The notes: a model not told the origin generated them from the letters alone. Counted from the first letter of the stretch, positions 37,364-50,800 are shown. The stretch is 64,000 nucleotides of DNA from Onchocerca volvulus (GCA_000499405.2 HG738139.1:12362398-12426397); one strand, 5' to 3'. A program made the numbers and translations.

Positions 37364-40065
37364 ATGATAATTGACTGGACTTGTTATCAAATGTTGCTTG
37401 CTGCAGTACTTATTATGAAGGGATATTTGATTTCGGTAGCAACTGGTGATAACGGCAGTGATAAGAATCGTTTATCATCTAATGCTATGAAATGTTCCAG
37501 ATATACTGAAGAATCAATCAGTAAATGTCTTCAGGCATGTTTTCATTTCTAAATTTATTTTTTTTTTCTTTTAAATTTCCAGACATCTTTTCTTTTGTTT
37601 ATTTTCATTTCTAATTTTTTTTTCTCTTCTCTTTTTTTTAAAGCTCTGTTTTTGGCAGTAAGATTCACTTTCTCATTTCAACATTTTTTCTCATCTCAAA
37701 TTTCATAATTAAAGTAATTTTAGCTCAAAAATAAATTACTTATGCAAGAAAAAATTCTTCTCATTTCAAAAATAAATTTAAAAATAAAAAGAGAAAAAAG
37801 CAATTTTCCATTTACATTTTTATAATATTAACTTTCTCTCCATAATTTTGGTTTTCATTTAATATTGTTTTCAAGAAATTATTTACAAAAAAAGAAAAAA
37901 AAGATGAATTTATCAGACACATTCAGAAATAATTTCAAAAAATGTAGTTAGCTTGACCTGTTATGGTAGTAAAAAAAAAAAATTGACTGGCATATTATTA
38001 ATGAAGTGCACAATTTGAAAGATGATAGAATCCTTTTCTTAGATTCTGATACTCGATAATAACTTTGATCTTACATACTTCTCACATTTGCATGCAAAAT
38101 CAATAATGCAAGAAATGTTATTATAATATTGAATAAAGCAAGAAAAAGCATATTTTGTTTGTTTCATCACAAATCAATTTTTCAATTATTTTTGCGATTA
38201 TGCAGGAAAATTGCAAGATAAAAGTGCAATGCAAGATAATTTACTCCATAAGTGATTTTTCAGCCAATCCTCGATTATGCAGGAAAATTTCAAAATACTG
38301 GTGCAGTGGAATTACCTTTACAAGGAGCAAATATTTTCAAAGAACTCTGTGATATTTATGCTCATTTCAAGGTATAATTCTAACTTTTCATATTTTTTTA
38401 TTTTTGAAATTTCTCTTATAAATATTTTAAGTTTTTTTTTCTTAAAGACGTTCACATTTTTAATAAGTTTTCTCCTATAAAACGCTTATTAGATTTTATA
38501 GAACTTTAGTTTTACATTATATAATTCCCTATATTGTAGATTTTAAAATTCAAGTTTTTTCTTTCAACTGGCATTTTTGAAAATTTTTACAGATGAATTT
38601 TCATTTACACATGAAATTTTTATAACTAGTTCAATTTGCAATGGTTCTTTCAGTTCATTTCAAATATTTGTTTATTTTTTCAAATCTGATTAAAGAATTA
38701 TTTCATTAAAAAAAAAAAAAATTGACTAATAATTCTACAATGAAAAAAAAAAAAGAAAAAATTAAAGAATGCGAATAGAAACGAATTTTTTTTTTTTTTT
38801 TTTTTTTTTTACAAAATGGATAAATTTTAAAACAAAGATTCCTTTTTCTTTTCTTTAAATTTCAAATATTTCTTTGTATGATAACTTTTAATTTTGTAAC
38901 AACTGAATGAATGTATCATGATCTTTCATTTGATCATAGTTTTATAATTTTAATTAATAGAAATAAGTGACAAATTTGTTATGATAAATCAAAATTTTAA
39001 ATTTCCTTAAGCATTAGAAATTGGCAAACAACAAAAAGTTGCTTTTTTCAAGTAAATTTGTCAAATTTTAATGTCATAAATTATGACACGGTTTATTAAA
39101 TTATTCGAAAAATTTTACAAAACATTTCAGGTGTGTACACAAGATATATCTTGTTCAAGTATATCATTGGAAGCAATTGATGCTAGTTACGGGTATATGT
39201 GCGGTGCGGGGTATAAATTATTTGAAGATTATGCTACCTGTTTTGGTGAAGTAAATTAATTGCTTTGTTTGTCTTTAAAATGTGTAAAGAACTTGAAATT
39301 CCAAAATATTGAATTTTCCTTCTAAAATTACTTTCACTTTCCTTTAGTTCTTCCTGTTTAATTTCACTTTTTAATCATTACTTCATTTAAATTGAACAAT
39401 GAAACTTTCTTCATTCAAAAGAATCAGATAAAGGCAGAACTATGATAATTGCAAAAAAAAAAAAAAAAACACCTAAAAAACAAAAAAAATAAATAAATAA
39501 AAGCATTAATTAAATAATTGAATAAAATAAAATCAACAAAGTAATTACAGGATCTATCTATCATATATTCATGTATTCATTTTGAATTTTCTTTAAAAGT
39601 TTGCCAGTTCGAAAGATTATTCACAGTTTAAATACTAAAAAGTTAAAAGTTTAAATTGTGAATAAATTAAATGCTTATTTAATTTTTATTAAATACTATT
39701 CAGATTTTGTCAAAAAAAAAAAATCTTTCTAAATCTCCATTTTTTATAATTTAAATTATAGGTAGAAGCAGAAAATAATTACGTGGAATGCAAAAATGAA
39801 GCAAGTATAGCAATAACATCAGCACAAAAGACAAAAATCCCGAATGATTACAATCAATATTTCGAGGTTCAAATGATTGAATTTTTTAAAATCTAAAGAA
39901 AAACAAAAACTTTTTCTAGTTAAATTTATTTCTAAAAATATTTTAATTTTTTCTTTTAGCTTTTATGCAAAATTATGGATCATTATTTACGATGCTGTCA
40001 TCCGATAATAAATAGACATTGTGGACAAGGCGCTTGGGAATTAGTACGAACAGTAAGCTTGCTCA

Positions 40066-40103
<38 letters not shown>

Positions 40104-40970
40104 AAATTTTCAGACTAAAATTGTTCACTGTGAATCTAGTGGTACTAGATTTATTCGTTCCGTAATATTTTAGGTTTTCAGTGATATATATAGCTGAATA
40201 ATTTTTGACCTTTGGTTTTTTCAGTGATCTTTAACGTTTGTTCTGTGCAAAAATATTGAAGAAAATTTGTGAATTATAGGGATTAATTATCAGTTTAATT
40301 ATCGATAATTTTTTTTTTTTTAATTTGAAAATCTACTCTAGATTCTGATTAATCATCTCATTACTTCTTTATAATTACTGTTGAATTAATGATGAATTTT
40401 CAAATTTCATATTTTTTTTTTTTTTTTTTTGTTTTTGTTGCGAAGAGCATTTTCTTAGAAACAAACATTTATTTCATTCGTCATCGTAATATTTCCAATC
40501 TATGAAATAAGCAATGGTTATAATTAATTAGGAAATGTTTTGTTTATTTGCTTAATTAAGTATTATTTGCTCACTAATTATACATTTATTTACAGGTTAC
40601 TTTGGATAGTTTACGTGTAACTATGCCAACATGTGATTTACATAATGCATTATTGTAAAGTTACTTTTAAAATTCATTTTGAATGAAAGTTAAAAAAAAA
40701 AAAACAATAAAAAAATTTTTGAATAAAAAAAAAGTAATCGATTTTTGAAAATAATAATCTACTTGTCTTATCAATTAATGTATTTTTAAATTAACCCTCA
40801 TTCGACATATTTTTCTTCCACTTATTTTGATTTTCTTTCGCTTTGCAACCGGAAATAGCTATGTATTTGGATCATTAATTCAAAAACCTGTTCTTGCAAA
40901 TGCTGTAATTATTGCGAAAGGAAAAGTAATTCCAAAAGATGTTTGCAAATTAATTAACTACATTAATTGA
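37364..40970 (+). CDS. Secreted DUF19 (T20D4.11-like) family protein
   Basis: Exons 37364-37534, 38264-38371, 39131-39250, 39762-39866, 39960-40052, 40596-40654 and 40859-40970 (TGA) give 255 residues in phase. The start follows a TATATTTTAG acceptor by three bases, a likely spliced-leader site. The N-terminus (MIIDWTCYQMLLAAVLIMKG..) is a signal peptide. The mature part has 14 cysteines in a pattern I associate with DUF19: KCSRYTEESISKC, KELCDIYAHFKVCTQDISC, YGYMCGAGY, ATCFGE, LLCKIMDHYLRCCH and NRHCGQGAW. The function of this nematode-expanded secreted family is unknown. Two oddities: intron 1 needs a GC donor (CAG|GCATGT), because the nearby GTAAATG donor breaks the frame. Exon 6 can also run on to TAA 40656-40658, giving a 219-residue form, if its GTAAAG donor is not used. 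Confidence 0.82.
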
Positions 40971-41038
40971 TAATCAAAAACTTATTGATCGCAAAAAGTT
41001 CAATGAAAAAGTTGCTTCTAAGTGCATATTCTCAATAC

Positions 41039-44000
41039 TTATTTCGTCTGGAAGATATTTATACGAGGGCATACATCAGCAAGTTGCCTGAAAAAAAAAA
41101 AAAAAAAAGAAATTTTTTAAATTTTTTTTTCAAAAATTCAAAATAATAAGAAATATTTTAATATGGTTTTTTTTTTTTTAATTTATTTCAATTTTTGAAA
41201 TTATGGTCTATTTTGCTGCTTTATATCTCAATAAAAGAAAGAAGTTTTGGGGAATTTTTAAGAACATAAGAGTAGAATGTTAAATTTAAAACATATTATT
41301 CATTTTTTTTTTGTTCATCTTTTTGTCAAAATATTTCGAAAATATTAAGAATTTATAGCATTGCTTTAGCATTTTTCAATCTTTTTTTCTTTTTTTTTTT
41401 TTTTGTCTTTTAACTTCAGATAGAATTTCTTCTTTAAAAATTCAAAATTTCATAATTTCATATCACTTTTCTTTCTTTTTTTTTTTCTTTCAGAAAATTT
41501 TGATGGATCAAAAAGTTTCACAATCTTTGAAGTATAAATTAACGAATAATCTTAAAAATTCTTTTTAAACAATAAATTAGTTAATTTCTTTTAGTTCCAA
41601 AATATTGTTTTTGTTAAAAGTTGTTAAAATGAAACAATAAATTAAGTTTATCAAAGAAATATGAATTGAATTATCAATTTGAGAAAAACTTTTCGTCAGA
41701 ATAGGCAATCTGTTCCATTACTCTTTAATTTAATTTTTTTTTTTTTCAATTTTCTTAGCATAATTTGATTTATCATTATCAATTTTTATCATTTAATAAA
41801 GAGTGATAAAGATGATATCATTCGATGATTAAAAAAAAAAAAAAAAAGAAACAAAAACTAACCGGATACCAGCTTTTTCGATGCAAAAGCAAAGTTCCTG
41901 TACATTTGCAGTTTCAAGGCCGTTACGTTGAGTGCATTCTTTGATTGTTTTAACCAAAACACTATCGGATGGTAAATCAAGACCGCAACTAAAAAAAACA
42001 AATTAATTATTTTAAATTTAAAATCGATATTTTTAAATTCTGTGCTATAAAATATAATTTCTTTTTAAAAATGATAATATCTAAAATTTAGATATTTTAA
42101 AAACAAAAAAAGAGAAATTCGTTACAAATTAATGAAATAATGAAGTAATATTTCTTCTAAAAAAAAAAAGAAGAAAAAGTTAATATGAAAAAAAATCGAT
42201 TTATTTATTGTAAAATTATACTTTGGAGTGCATTTGTTCAATTTTTTCATCATGCATGATTGGAAGCATTTGAAAAATCGTCGTCCTTGAGATAATAATT
42301 GAGTTACCTGATTTGCGATTCCTGTAAAAAAAAAAAAAAAAAAAAACTTATTCCATTGATTGCAGAAATCAAAAACTTATCCCATCAATCTTTGATGTTT
42401 AAGACTTCTGTTTTTTTTTTTAAATTTTAAATTATGATTGTATATTTTATGAAATTTTCTTCTTTTTTTTTCTTTTCACTGTTTGATAATTGCTATTTTT
42501 TCGTTCATAAAATGAAATCTCATAATTTTGAATTTTTATAATAAAAATTTAACACACATGAAAAAAAGAATGAAAAAAACAAACTTAATTAGCTTAAAAA
42601 TACGAGTTTTTAATGCCAAATTTTCATCTAAACTTTCTTCATATTAACTTTAACAATAAAGATCTATTTTTTCTGAGAAAACAAAATATACAAGATTGTA
42701 TGTTGCCTACAAAAAAAAAAAAAAAAGGAAAAACTTCAAACAGATATGATTCTACGATCCATTATCGATTATTTTTATAATTATTTTTAAAAATTTTCCA
42801 ACAATAATTAGATTTAAATAAGAAAATAATTGAATTTGAAAATAATTAACCCATTCGTTGCAATTCTTTGTTGACTTCATTTACGACAGCAAGTTGGAGA
42901 CCTTTTGTAAATCGTTTTGGTATCAGTTTTGGTTCGCCTTTTGCGCATCTGAATTATAATTACTTTCATTACTTAATTACTTTATTACTTAATAATTATT
43001 TTGTATCAAAATAATTTTTAGAAAGAAGAATGATTAAATTAGAAAAGTTTACTTAATCAATATTATGCTGAATTAATTCGCGCATTTATGCAAATTTACT
43101 TAATCTTCAAATCGATCGTATCAAACTCTATTTACTCGATCAGTAGATTGATTTAATATGACTAGAGTAGTAAATTCATGATTTTTAATGGATATGTCTC
43201 AATTTAAAGTTTTTTGCCAATTTTTTGAAATATTTTATTTCTTCCATCTTTTAGCTTACATCTAAGCGTACGTCTTGTTTATTTCTAAGCGTACGTTTTA
43301 CTTCTAAGCGTACGTCTTTTTCTACTGAAACATCAACTAATATAAATTAAAAATTCTTGACATATTCATTTATTTCATTCTATATATATATATATATATA
43401 TGTTTAAATCTATTCTAAAAATTGTAAAAATTTTGCTCTTCGAACTCTGAAAATTGGAAATTGTAATTATTTAAAGAGAAAAAATTCAGATTTTTTTTTC
43501 AATTTAAGAATTCAAAAAAAAAAGAAGAAACTAACGCATCAGGAAAAGAATCACGGGCACATTTCATAGCAGCTTGAATCAACGATTGTTTTTTTTTGAA
43601 ACATTCACTAATTTGGTCATAATTACCACCGATAGATGTAATAAATTTCTAAAATGCAAAAAAAAAGTGAAATTTGTACTTGAAATAGTTTACTTGAAAT
43701 AGATATTCAAAATAAATACTTTGAAATAGGGAAAATTAAAATATAGTTTGAATTAATGATATTTCTGAAACAATTATCTGATAAAAATGTCGCGCGATTT
43801 TACGTTAAAAATCGAAGTAATTAATTATGTTTGATTTTTAATTTAAATTGAATATATTTGAATTACTTTAATATATTATAGATTATAAAATAGAATGCCA
43901 TGAATGCAAGCAAAAAACTTAATTGAGTAAAAATAATTATATATTTAGATTTTTAACAAAGATTTCATTTATCATAATTAAGGCCAATTCGGTCAATATC

Positions 44001-44428
44001 CTATAAAATGCTCAAATATTTGGTCCAATTAAAATAAGCCTAATAAAGCTTAGTATTTTGTGGAGCAGAAGATAAGTTAAATGAAATATGTAAAAATAAT
44101 TTAATGATAAAAAAAAGGAGGAAATATGTTTATTTATAATATTTTGTATGATAATTAAGCTTGAAAAAAGGTTGCTAATTAAAAACTACCTGACATTGAT
44201 CAGCGCAGTATATATGATAATTTATGATAATATGAATGATAATTAAGCTTGAATAAAAGTTGCTAATTAAAAATTTACCTGACATTGATCAGCACAAGGT
44301 AAAATCGATTGAAGGGCTGCTTCTTGGCAAGGTGCAATATCGGAACATTTGCATTGTTGGATCGTTTGTTGCTCTTGGCTCATTTCAAGCCAAATTGCAA
44401 TTAGGAATAGCACAACAAAGCGCATCAT
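41039..44428 (-). CDS. Secreted 16-cysteine protein, CPG4-like
   Basis: Minus-strand exons 44279-44428, 43536-43648, 42851-42948, 42222-42321, 41863-41988 and 41039-41087 (TAA) are phase-consistent (0, 2, 1, 2, 2) and give 211 residues. A signal peptide (MMRFVVLFLIAIWLEMSQEQ) is followed by 16 cysteines: QCKC, APCQE, LPCADQCQ, SECFKK, MKCARD, DACAKG, FKCFQSCMMKKLNKC, NCGL, KECTQ, ELCFC and DVCPR. The even number suggests eight disulphides in an extracellular protein. The layout resembles nematode proteins with the chondroitin proteoglycan 4 domain, but this is a pattern match, not a proof, and no Ser-Gly attachment cluster is visible. The gene is convergent with the DUF19 gene, with only 68 bases between stop codons, and the first exon's donor region is duplicated nearby. 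Confidence 0.75.
43261..43315. repeat. Three copies of a 13-mer with CGTACG core
   Basis: TCTAAGCGTACGT occurs at 43261, 43284 and 43303 in an intron of the CPG4-like gene. Each holds the palindrome CGTACG, rare in such AT-rich DNA. Spacing is 23 and 19 bases, so it is not a simple tandem array. Confidence 0.85.
43381..43401. repeat. (TA)n microsatellite
   Basis: An uninterrupted run of about ten TA dinucleotides lies in the intron between exons 2 and 3 of the CPG4-like gene. A similar (AT)9 tract lies at 54301-54318 in an ABCE1 intron. Confidence 0.95.
44147..44296. repeat. Tandem duplication of an exon 3' end and its donor
   Basis: About 60 bases are repeated with an offset of 88-89: 44147-44207 and about 44235-44296. 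The shared core is AATTAAGCTTGA, TTGCTAATTAAAAA and CTGACATTGATCAGC. On the minus strand the second copy is the last codons of exon 1 (..CADQCQ) plus the GT donor. The first copy, inside the intron, keeps the exon-end sequence, but its donor-like site has changed to GTAGTT. Confidence 0.85.
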
Positions 44429-47400
44429 TCTTGCTGATCAATTTGATAATTTCAATAAAAAAAAAAAATTTTTTTAAATTTCACTTTTTTTCCAAAAAAA
44501 AAAAAAATAAAAATATTTGGATTGAGAAGATGAGAAATTATGCTTTTATGAAAGATTTACCTTAATGATACTAAATTGGGAATTAAAAAATTTTGATATG
44601 ATTTCTTTTTTTTTTCTTTTTTTTCAAAATTTTTTGGTGTCAATTTTTGATTAAACAATATCATAATATTCTGTTAGGCAATGAATTTCACAACAAGTTT
44701 TCAGTGAACAATATCATAATATCTCTTAAGAAACGCATAATACTAATTAAAGAATTAGAAATATTGATTTGGTTTTGTTTTTTTCTTTTCAAAACTTTTT
44801 GAAATCAACTTTGAATAATTAATATCGGAACAACTAATGTGAAATATATTTGGAATGATCAGTAGATTAAAAATAAAATGTATATTTTGTAAGCATATCG
44901 CATTAATTTCAATATTTATCAATAATTTCAGTAGTATTTCTGGCAATTTTGATCCTTTAACGTCAACATTACATTTCTTAATCGGAATTTTGAGATTATA
45001 ATAAATAAAAAGCATCAAATATTAAATTTAATCTTTTTTTAATTCCTCATTTTTCGAAAATAACTTTTAAAAGTAAGCCTATTTAATTGAAGCTTAAAAC
45101 TAATCGTTTATCAAATTAAGAATTTTGAAAAGCAAAACGACTGAACGAGAAGAGAGAGAGGGTCATGGTTCAAGTTGGCAAGAAACAAGAAGAAATTTCG
45201 GAATAAATGTTTGTCGTTTAAAATATTTTCGCCCTGTGTATTTGAAGTGACATTGAAATGACTATAAGTCAAACCCTTTATAATGACTAGTTTTTCTGTA
45301 TGTAAAAAAGCAAAAAAGCTAGTTTTCTCAAAATAATTTGTCTTTCCAATTTTGAAATTCAAATTGGGCGAATAGTTGACAGGGTTGACAATGATGATAT
45401 GATATGATGATGATAGAAGGTGAAAAAAAAAACAAAGATTGTGACAGGTATGGAAGAGTTAGGAAAAGACAGGTAAGTAATATTTGAGGGAAGCAAAAAT
45501 TTCTGCTTGAAAGATTTTCTCTGAGAAATTATAAAGATGAGAAAAAGAGTAAAAAAAAAAAAGAAAGAAAATTATTGGAAACATCGAGAATTCCTATATC
45601 AACTAACATTTTTCATTAATTTGTCATGAAATTTTCACTTAATCTTGAAAATTTCTCAAATTTGGTTTTTTTTTTTTGCTTTGAAGCCTGATTTTTTCTT
45701 CTTTTTTTTTTTCTGTAAAATTTTTACGAAACATTCATAAATTTTGTTTCATTACTGGTGAAAAATTTTCCAAATTAAATGTTACAGCTTTGACCAATTT
45801 TTGATCAAAAGAGAAAAATTTTTAAATTATATACTTCAAAAACCAGTTTTTGATGAAATTTCCTGGTCTCATATTTTTTGGGATAAAATTTCGAGAATGC
45901 TTGAAAATAATAGCTTTTGCTATTTTTTGAAAGGCTAATTTTGAATCGTTGAAAAATTTATAATGTTTTTCTTTGATATCGTTGAATCTTTTTTCGAACT
46001 TTTAATCTTTGCTTTAAAAAAAAGATTTTTCAAAAATAATTTTCAGCTTTTATATTGAAAATTTTCTGTTGTAAGAAAAAAGAGGAACTTAATTAGAAAA
46101 TTTTTTATTTTATATTTTACTGAAGATGTAATAATACACAAATTGTAGAAAAATGGAACTGAAAGTCATTTGGGAACTATTAAAGATATTTTAAAATTTT
46201 TCAATAATTTAAAAAGAACTTTAATAATTGATATCTTCTTTCTAAAACTAGTTTCAAAAATATTTAGAAAAAAAAAAAAATAATCATTGAAAGCAAAAGG
46301 AAAAATATTTTTTCGTTACTTTTCTTTACATTTTTAGAAATTTTTTTTTAATTGCTATTTTCAGCTGAAAATTTTACTTATATATTAAATTTATTAAAAA
46401 CTATATTTTTTAATGTAGCAAAAAGAGATAATGTAATATTCATTATCGAACAATTTATTCGTTTCAAAATGACCGAAAATATTTATTGAAAAAAAAAAAT
46501 TCAAAAATATTTAATAAGTTTTTGCTATTTCTTCTATTAATTTGGTCAAAAAAAAATAAATAAATAAAATATTACTGAATTTCATGCAAATAATTTCCTA
46601 TGTTTAAATAACACAATTTTATTTGCAATATTATCGTATTATTTATTATTTTTGAGACTTTTTTGATAATGAATAATAATTGATTAAATTACTTACTTTA
46701 TTTTTCCATAATTTACTTTCAAAAAAAAAAACTTTTTTTTCCACTTTATTTATTAAAAAAAAAAATGAAAATTAGCGAAGCGAACGAAATAGATTTATTC
46801 CATTTATTTAGTTTTTTTTCAGTTCACATAAAAATTAGCTGATATTGGCGATTAATATATAATAATTAATTATATTCTTACTTAATTTTTCTCAATTTAC
46901 TACTTGATTAGTATCAATCTAAAAACTTTTTTCACTTTTTTTTCTTTTTTTTTTTTTTTTTTTTTTTTAGTTCAAATAATTGAAGTAAAATGAAAACTGA
47001 TGAAAGGAGCAAACTATGTTTCACTTTATCAGCATGCATTTAAAAAAAAGATGGTTGATAATTGGCGAAATAAAATGCACTGAAAATGATAGAGCTTGAT
47101 TTTTCAAACTAATTAATTATCTAAATTTGATTATTTTTGTTCCAACGAAGAGTGCAAAATTTCGAAATATTTCACAATCAATAGATTGAAAATTTTATTC
47201 GATTAAAAATCAATTTCAATACTATTTTGTTTAAAAAATATAAAAAATAATTACCAATATCATTATTTTCCTTTTTTTTTTTTTTTTCATTCTAGAGATG
47301 CATTATTTAAAAATAAAAATTAGCAACGATTTTGAGGAAAATTTTTCCGCAAATTATCTAATAATTGGCTCAAATTATTAAATACTTTTATTGGTTTGTT

Positions 47401-47897
47401 ATAATTTCATTTCAAATATCAAATTATTTACTATTTCGTTTTCTTTCTCACTTATGGTTATTTGCTACTTCCTTTGATTTTTTTTTAAAATAAAGTTACT
47501 CATTGGAAAATTTATAATTTTTAATTTCAAATCATATTAAACAAAATGCATGAATATTTTACTTTAAAAAAAAAAGTTTTACTTTTTTTTTTTTTTTCTT
47601 TCAAACGTCAATTTTATTCGAACAAAAATTTCATTCGGATCGAAGAGCTACATGATCGTTTTTTGATTTCATGCCTTTTTTAAAAGAAAACAAAGAAAAA
47701 GAAAAAAAAACCTGATATTAACATTTTTAATCAAAGATCAAAAAGGGTAAAATTAACAGCGTTTTTTTTATTAAAAGATAAAGATAAAATGAATATTGAA
47801 ATTTATTAGTGAAAAAAAACAAAGAATAATTTGAAAATTTTTGGTTTATTTTACATTGAAACAATTTGCTAAACTGTCAAATTTATAGGTTATCAAA
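44429..47897. other. Intergenic region between divergent genes
   Basis: No supported exon lies in these 3.5 kb between the divergent CPG4-like and GNAT genes. A less AT-rich stretch at 45130-45430 (with a GATGATATGATATGATGATG tract near 45390) is a candidate promoter or enhancer area by composition only. The rest is A/T runs. Confidence 0.65.
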
Positions 47898-50800
47898 ATG
47901 AAATTGGAACCTTTCAAAGAAGTTCTAAAACGCCAAGTACCAATCGATATTGGTAAACCGATACCAATGATAATTTATGAAATGGATCATCCTAAAAATT
48001 GTGGTGATCCTTGGATTGGTGCATATTCAAATCATGGATTTTGGTATAAATTTTCAGATGGTACCAATGATGATTTTGAAAAGATAAGTGCTTTTGATTC
48101 AGTTTAATACTATTAATTAATTAATTAATTAATCAATTTAAATTTCAAGTACAATCAAATTCCTTGTTTTTCTACCTTGGAAATGATATAAATTTTCAAA
48201 TGATACCAATGATGAGTGTAAAAAAATCAGTACTTTTGATTCATTTTGAGTATCAAAATGAAACTATTAATTATAACTTTAAGTATAATTAGTCTTTTTA
48301 CCAATCTTTCTTCGTGAGAATTCAATTCAATCAATAATACCATCTTTCAGCATAGATTAATTATAAAATTTAAATACGATATTATCTTAAAAAAATTATA
48401 TTTTATAAGCAAACCTTTTTTAAGATAATTTTTTTTCCTCGGGTAATTGCAGGTAAGTTTTTTTTTTTCTTCAGATAGTTGCTCGAGCATTCGATAGCGA
48501 TTCATACAAAATGGATTATGATTCGTTGAAGGTGTGGCAGACTATTCCACCATGCAATTATCGATTTATTATCGCAAAAAATCAAAGTTTTTTTTATTAA
48601 ATTGTTGAAAAAAAAAAAGAAATTTCAGTAATTATGATAATAAATTATCTAAAATATCCTCGTTTTTTTCATAAAATTATGAAAATTTTTTCCCATAATT
48701 ATTAAATTAATTGTTTAAACTGCTGGTTCTTTTTTTGTTCTTTGCAAAACTAAATTTCAAATGGCTTTTGAAATTTAATTTTGGGCAAAAAAAAAAAAAA
48801 AAAAACGAGAACAACAACCAAAATATACATGTCTTACGTAAAAGATTAGTTATCATTGTAAAAGATTGCTTGTCAAGGTTAAAAATTATTTTAATTCGAA
48901 ATAAAATTATAAAAAATCAGTAATAATTGTTGATTGCTAAATCTTTTTTTATTTAAAAAAAAATTAAGTTAATTTTAAATTAATTGATTTTTTTCTCGTC
49001 TTTTTTTGAAACTAAATTTCATTTGTTTTTCAAATACTTGAGATATATGCATCTATGATTAAAAAAAAAGCTTGATAAATCAATAAGTTATATAATTAGT
49101 TCATCAGTTGATAAGATAAGTTGACAAGTTTTCTAATGTTAATAACTTAACAAATTGAACTGATAAGTTAAGAAATTCTTTTTTATTATTATTATCAAAG
49201 CAGTTAATGTATGGAACGACGTATGAATTGTTTTTCTAAAAAAAAAAAAAAAAAAAAAAAAAATGCGTAAATTTCAAATTTTTGTAAAAAAATTTTGACA
49301 AAAATTATGATAATATATGAATTGAGAATTGCAAAAAGTCATCTAATTTTTTCAACAATAATATGAAATTAATGTTACTCATCAAAAATTGAAGAAAAAT
49401 TTATCACTGAGATAATTTATTAGGTCGAAAAAGAGAAAAAAAAAGTAATGCAATTGATATGATAAAATGAAAGCAAAGTTTATGCCGTTTTTTTCTTCCT
49501 TTTTTTATTCCGATCAATCTATTTTTCAAATTTATCTCTCATTTTCAAAGTAATTATTATTCTCGAAAAATTTCTTTCCTCATTTTATTAATTCTTTGCT
49601 GAATGATTTGAAAAAACAAAAAAAAAAAAAACAAAAATTTTTATTCCAATCGATGTTTCAAATGTACTTTTGTCAATTTTTGCAGGTAATGAACTTCTTG
49701 GTAGCATAATGATTACTTATTTTCATAATTTTGCAATTATCGGTGCATATTATGTAATTGAAGAGTATCGACATTCGGGTATTGGAAGTAAACTTTTTAA
49801 TGAATCATTAAAAAATCTCAATAGCAATGAAACTGTCATATTTCATTCAAGTAATTTTCATTTCCTTCTTTTTTTTTTCTTTTTCTTTTTTTTTTTTTGC
49901 TCAAATAACTTTAAAATAATCTTTGGTTTTGAATGAAAAAAAATTGAAAATTTTAATATAATAATAAAGCACAGATTTATCAATTATAGCATAGGCTTGA
50001 AATTTTCATTGCTAGTTTTTTGCAAATTGACTTTTTAGGTTAGTTTTTGCAGATCAACTTCTTAAATTAATTTTTGCAAATTACACGTACAAATAAGAGA
50101 TCAAAAAATTAAATTAAACTAAGATTCAATATTTAATTATTTAATTAATTAAAAGATATATAGAAATAGGAAAATAATAATATAATCGAACATTTAGATA
50201 GTTACCTAAAACATGGTGCTGGTAAATGTTTATTAAATGTATGGCAAACCTTTTACTTTTTATCATCAATTATTTATCATTTAATCATTTTAGTATTTTA
50301 ATTAATTTCAAATTATCTTTTACAATTTCATGTACTTTTTTCTCTTATTTTTTCATCCTATTACTATTAACGAATATATTTAACGAATAATGACTTAGTT
50401 TAAACATGTTAAACTTCATTTTTATATTTTAAAATATTGAAATATTAATTTCTGAAATTCTTCAGCATTGAAGACAAGAAATATATTATTTTTAAAGAAA
50501 TCTATTATTTAGAAAATGTAATTCGAATAAATCAAGTCAAAAATGATAATTTTCGTTTGATTGAACAAATTTTTGATTCATACAAATTTAATTTTTTTTT
50601 TTTTAATTTAATAATTAATTAATCATTCAAATTTTTCAATCAGCATCAAATTTGGCTAATAAATGTCACCGTTTTGGTTTGACGACATCATTCCTACAAC
50701 AAGAATGGAAATTTGCCACATACGAAATTAGCAATCCGTCAGCTTTTCCTACACTTCAGGTTCTTTCTAAGTTTATTTAATTATTTTAATCAACGTTGCG

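Noticed and set aside
41491..41568. Plus-strand acceptor-like TTTCAG with a short open frame
   Set aside because: It lies inside the minus-strand gene's last intron region, with no donor partner, after the DUF19 gene has ended.
45111..45362. Minus-strand frame of 83 codons in the divergent intergenic region
   Set aside because: Phe/Leu/Asn-rich with no splice partners or family match. The less AT-rich area is more likely regulatory.
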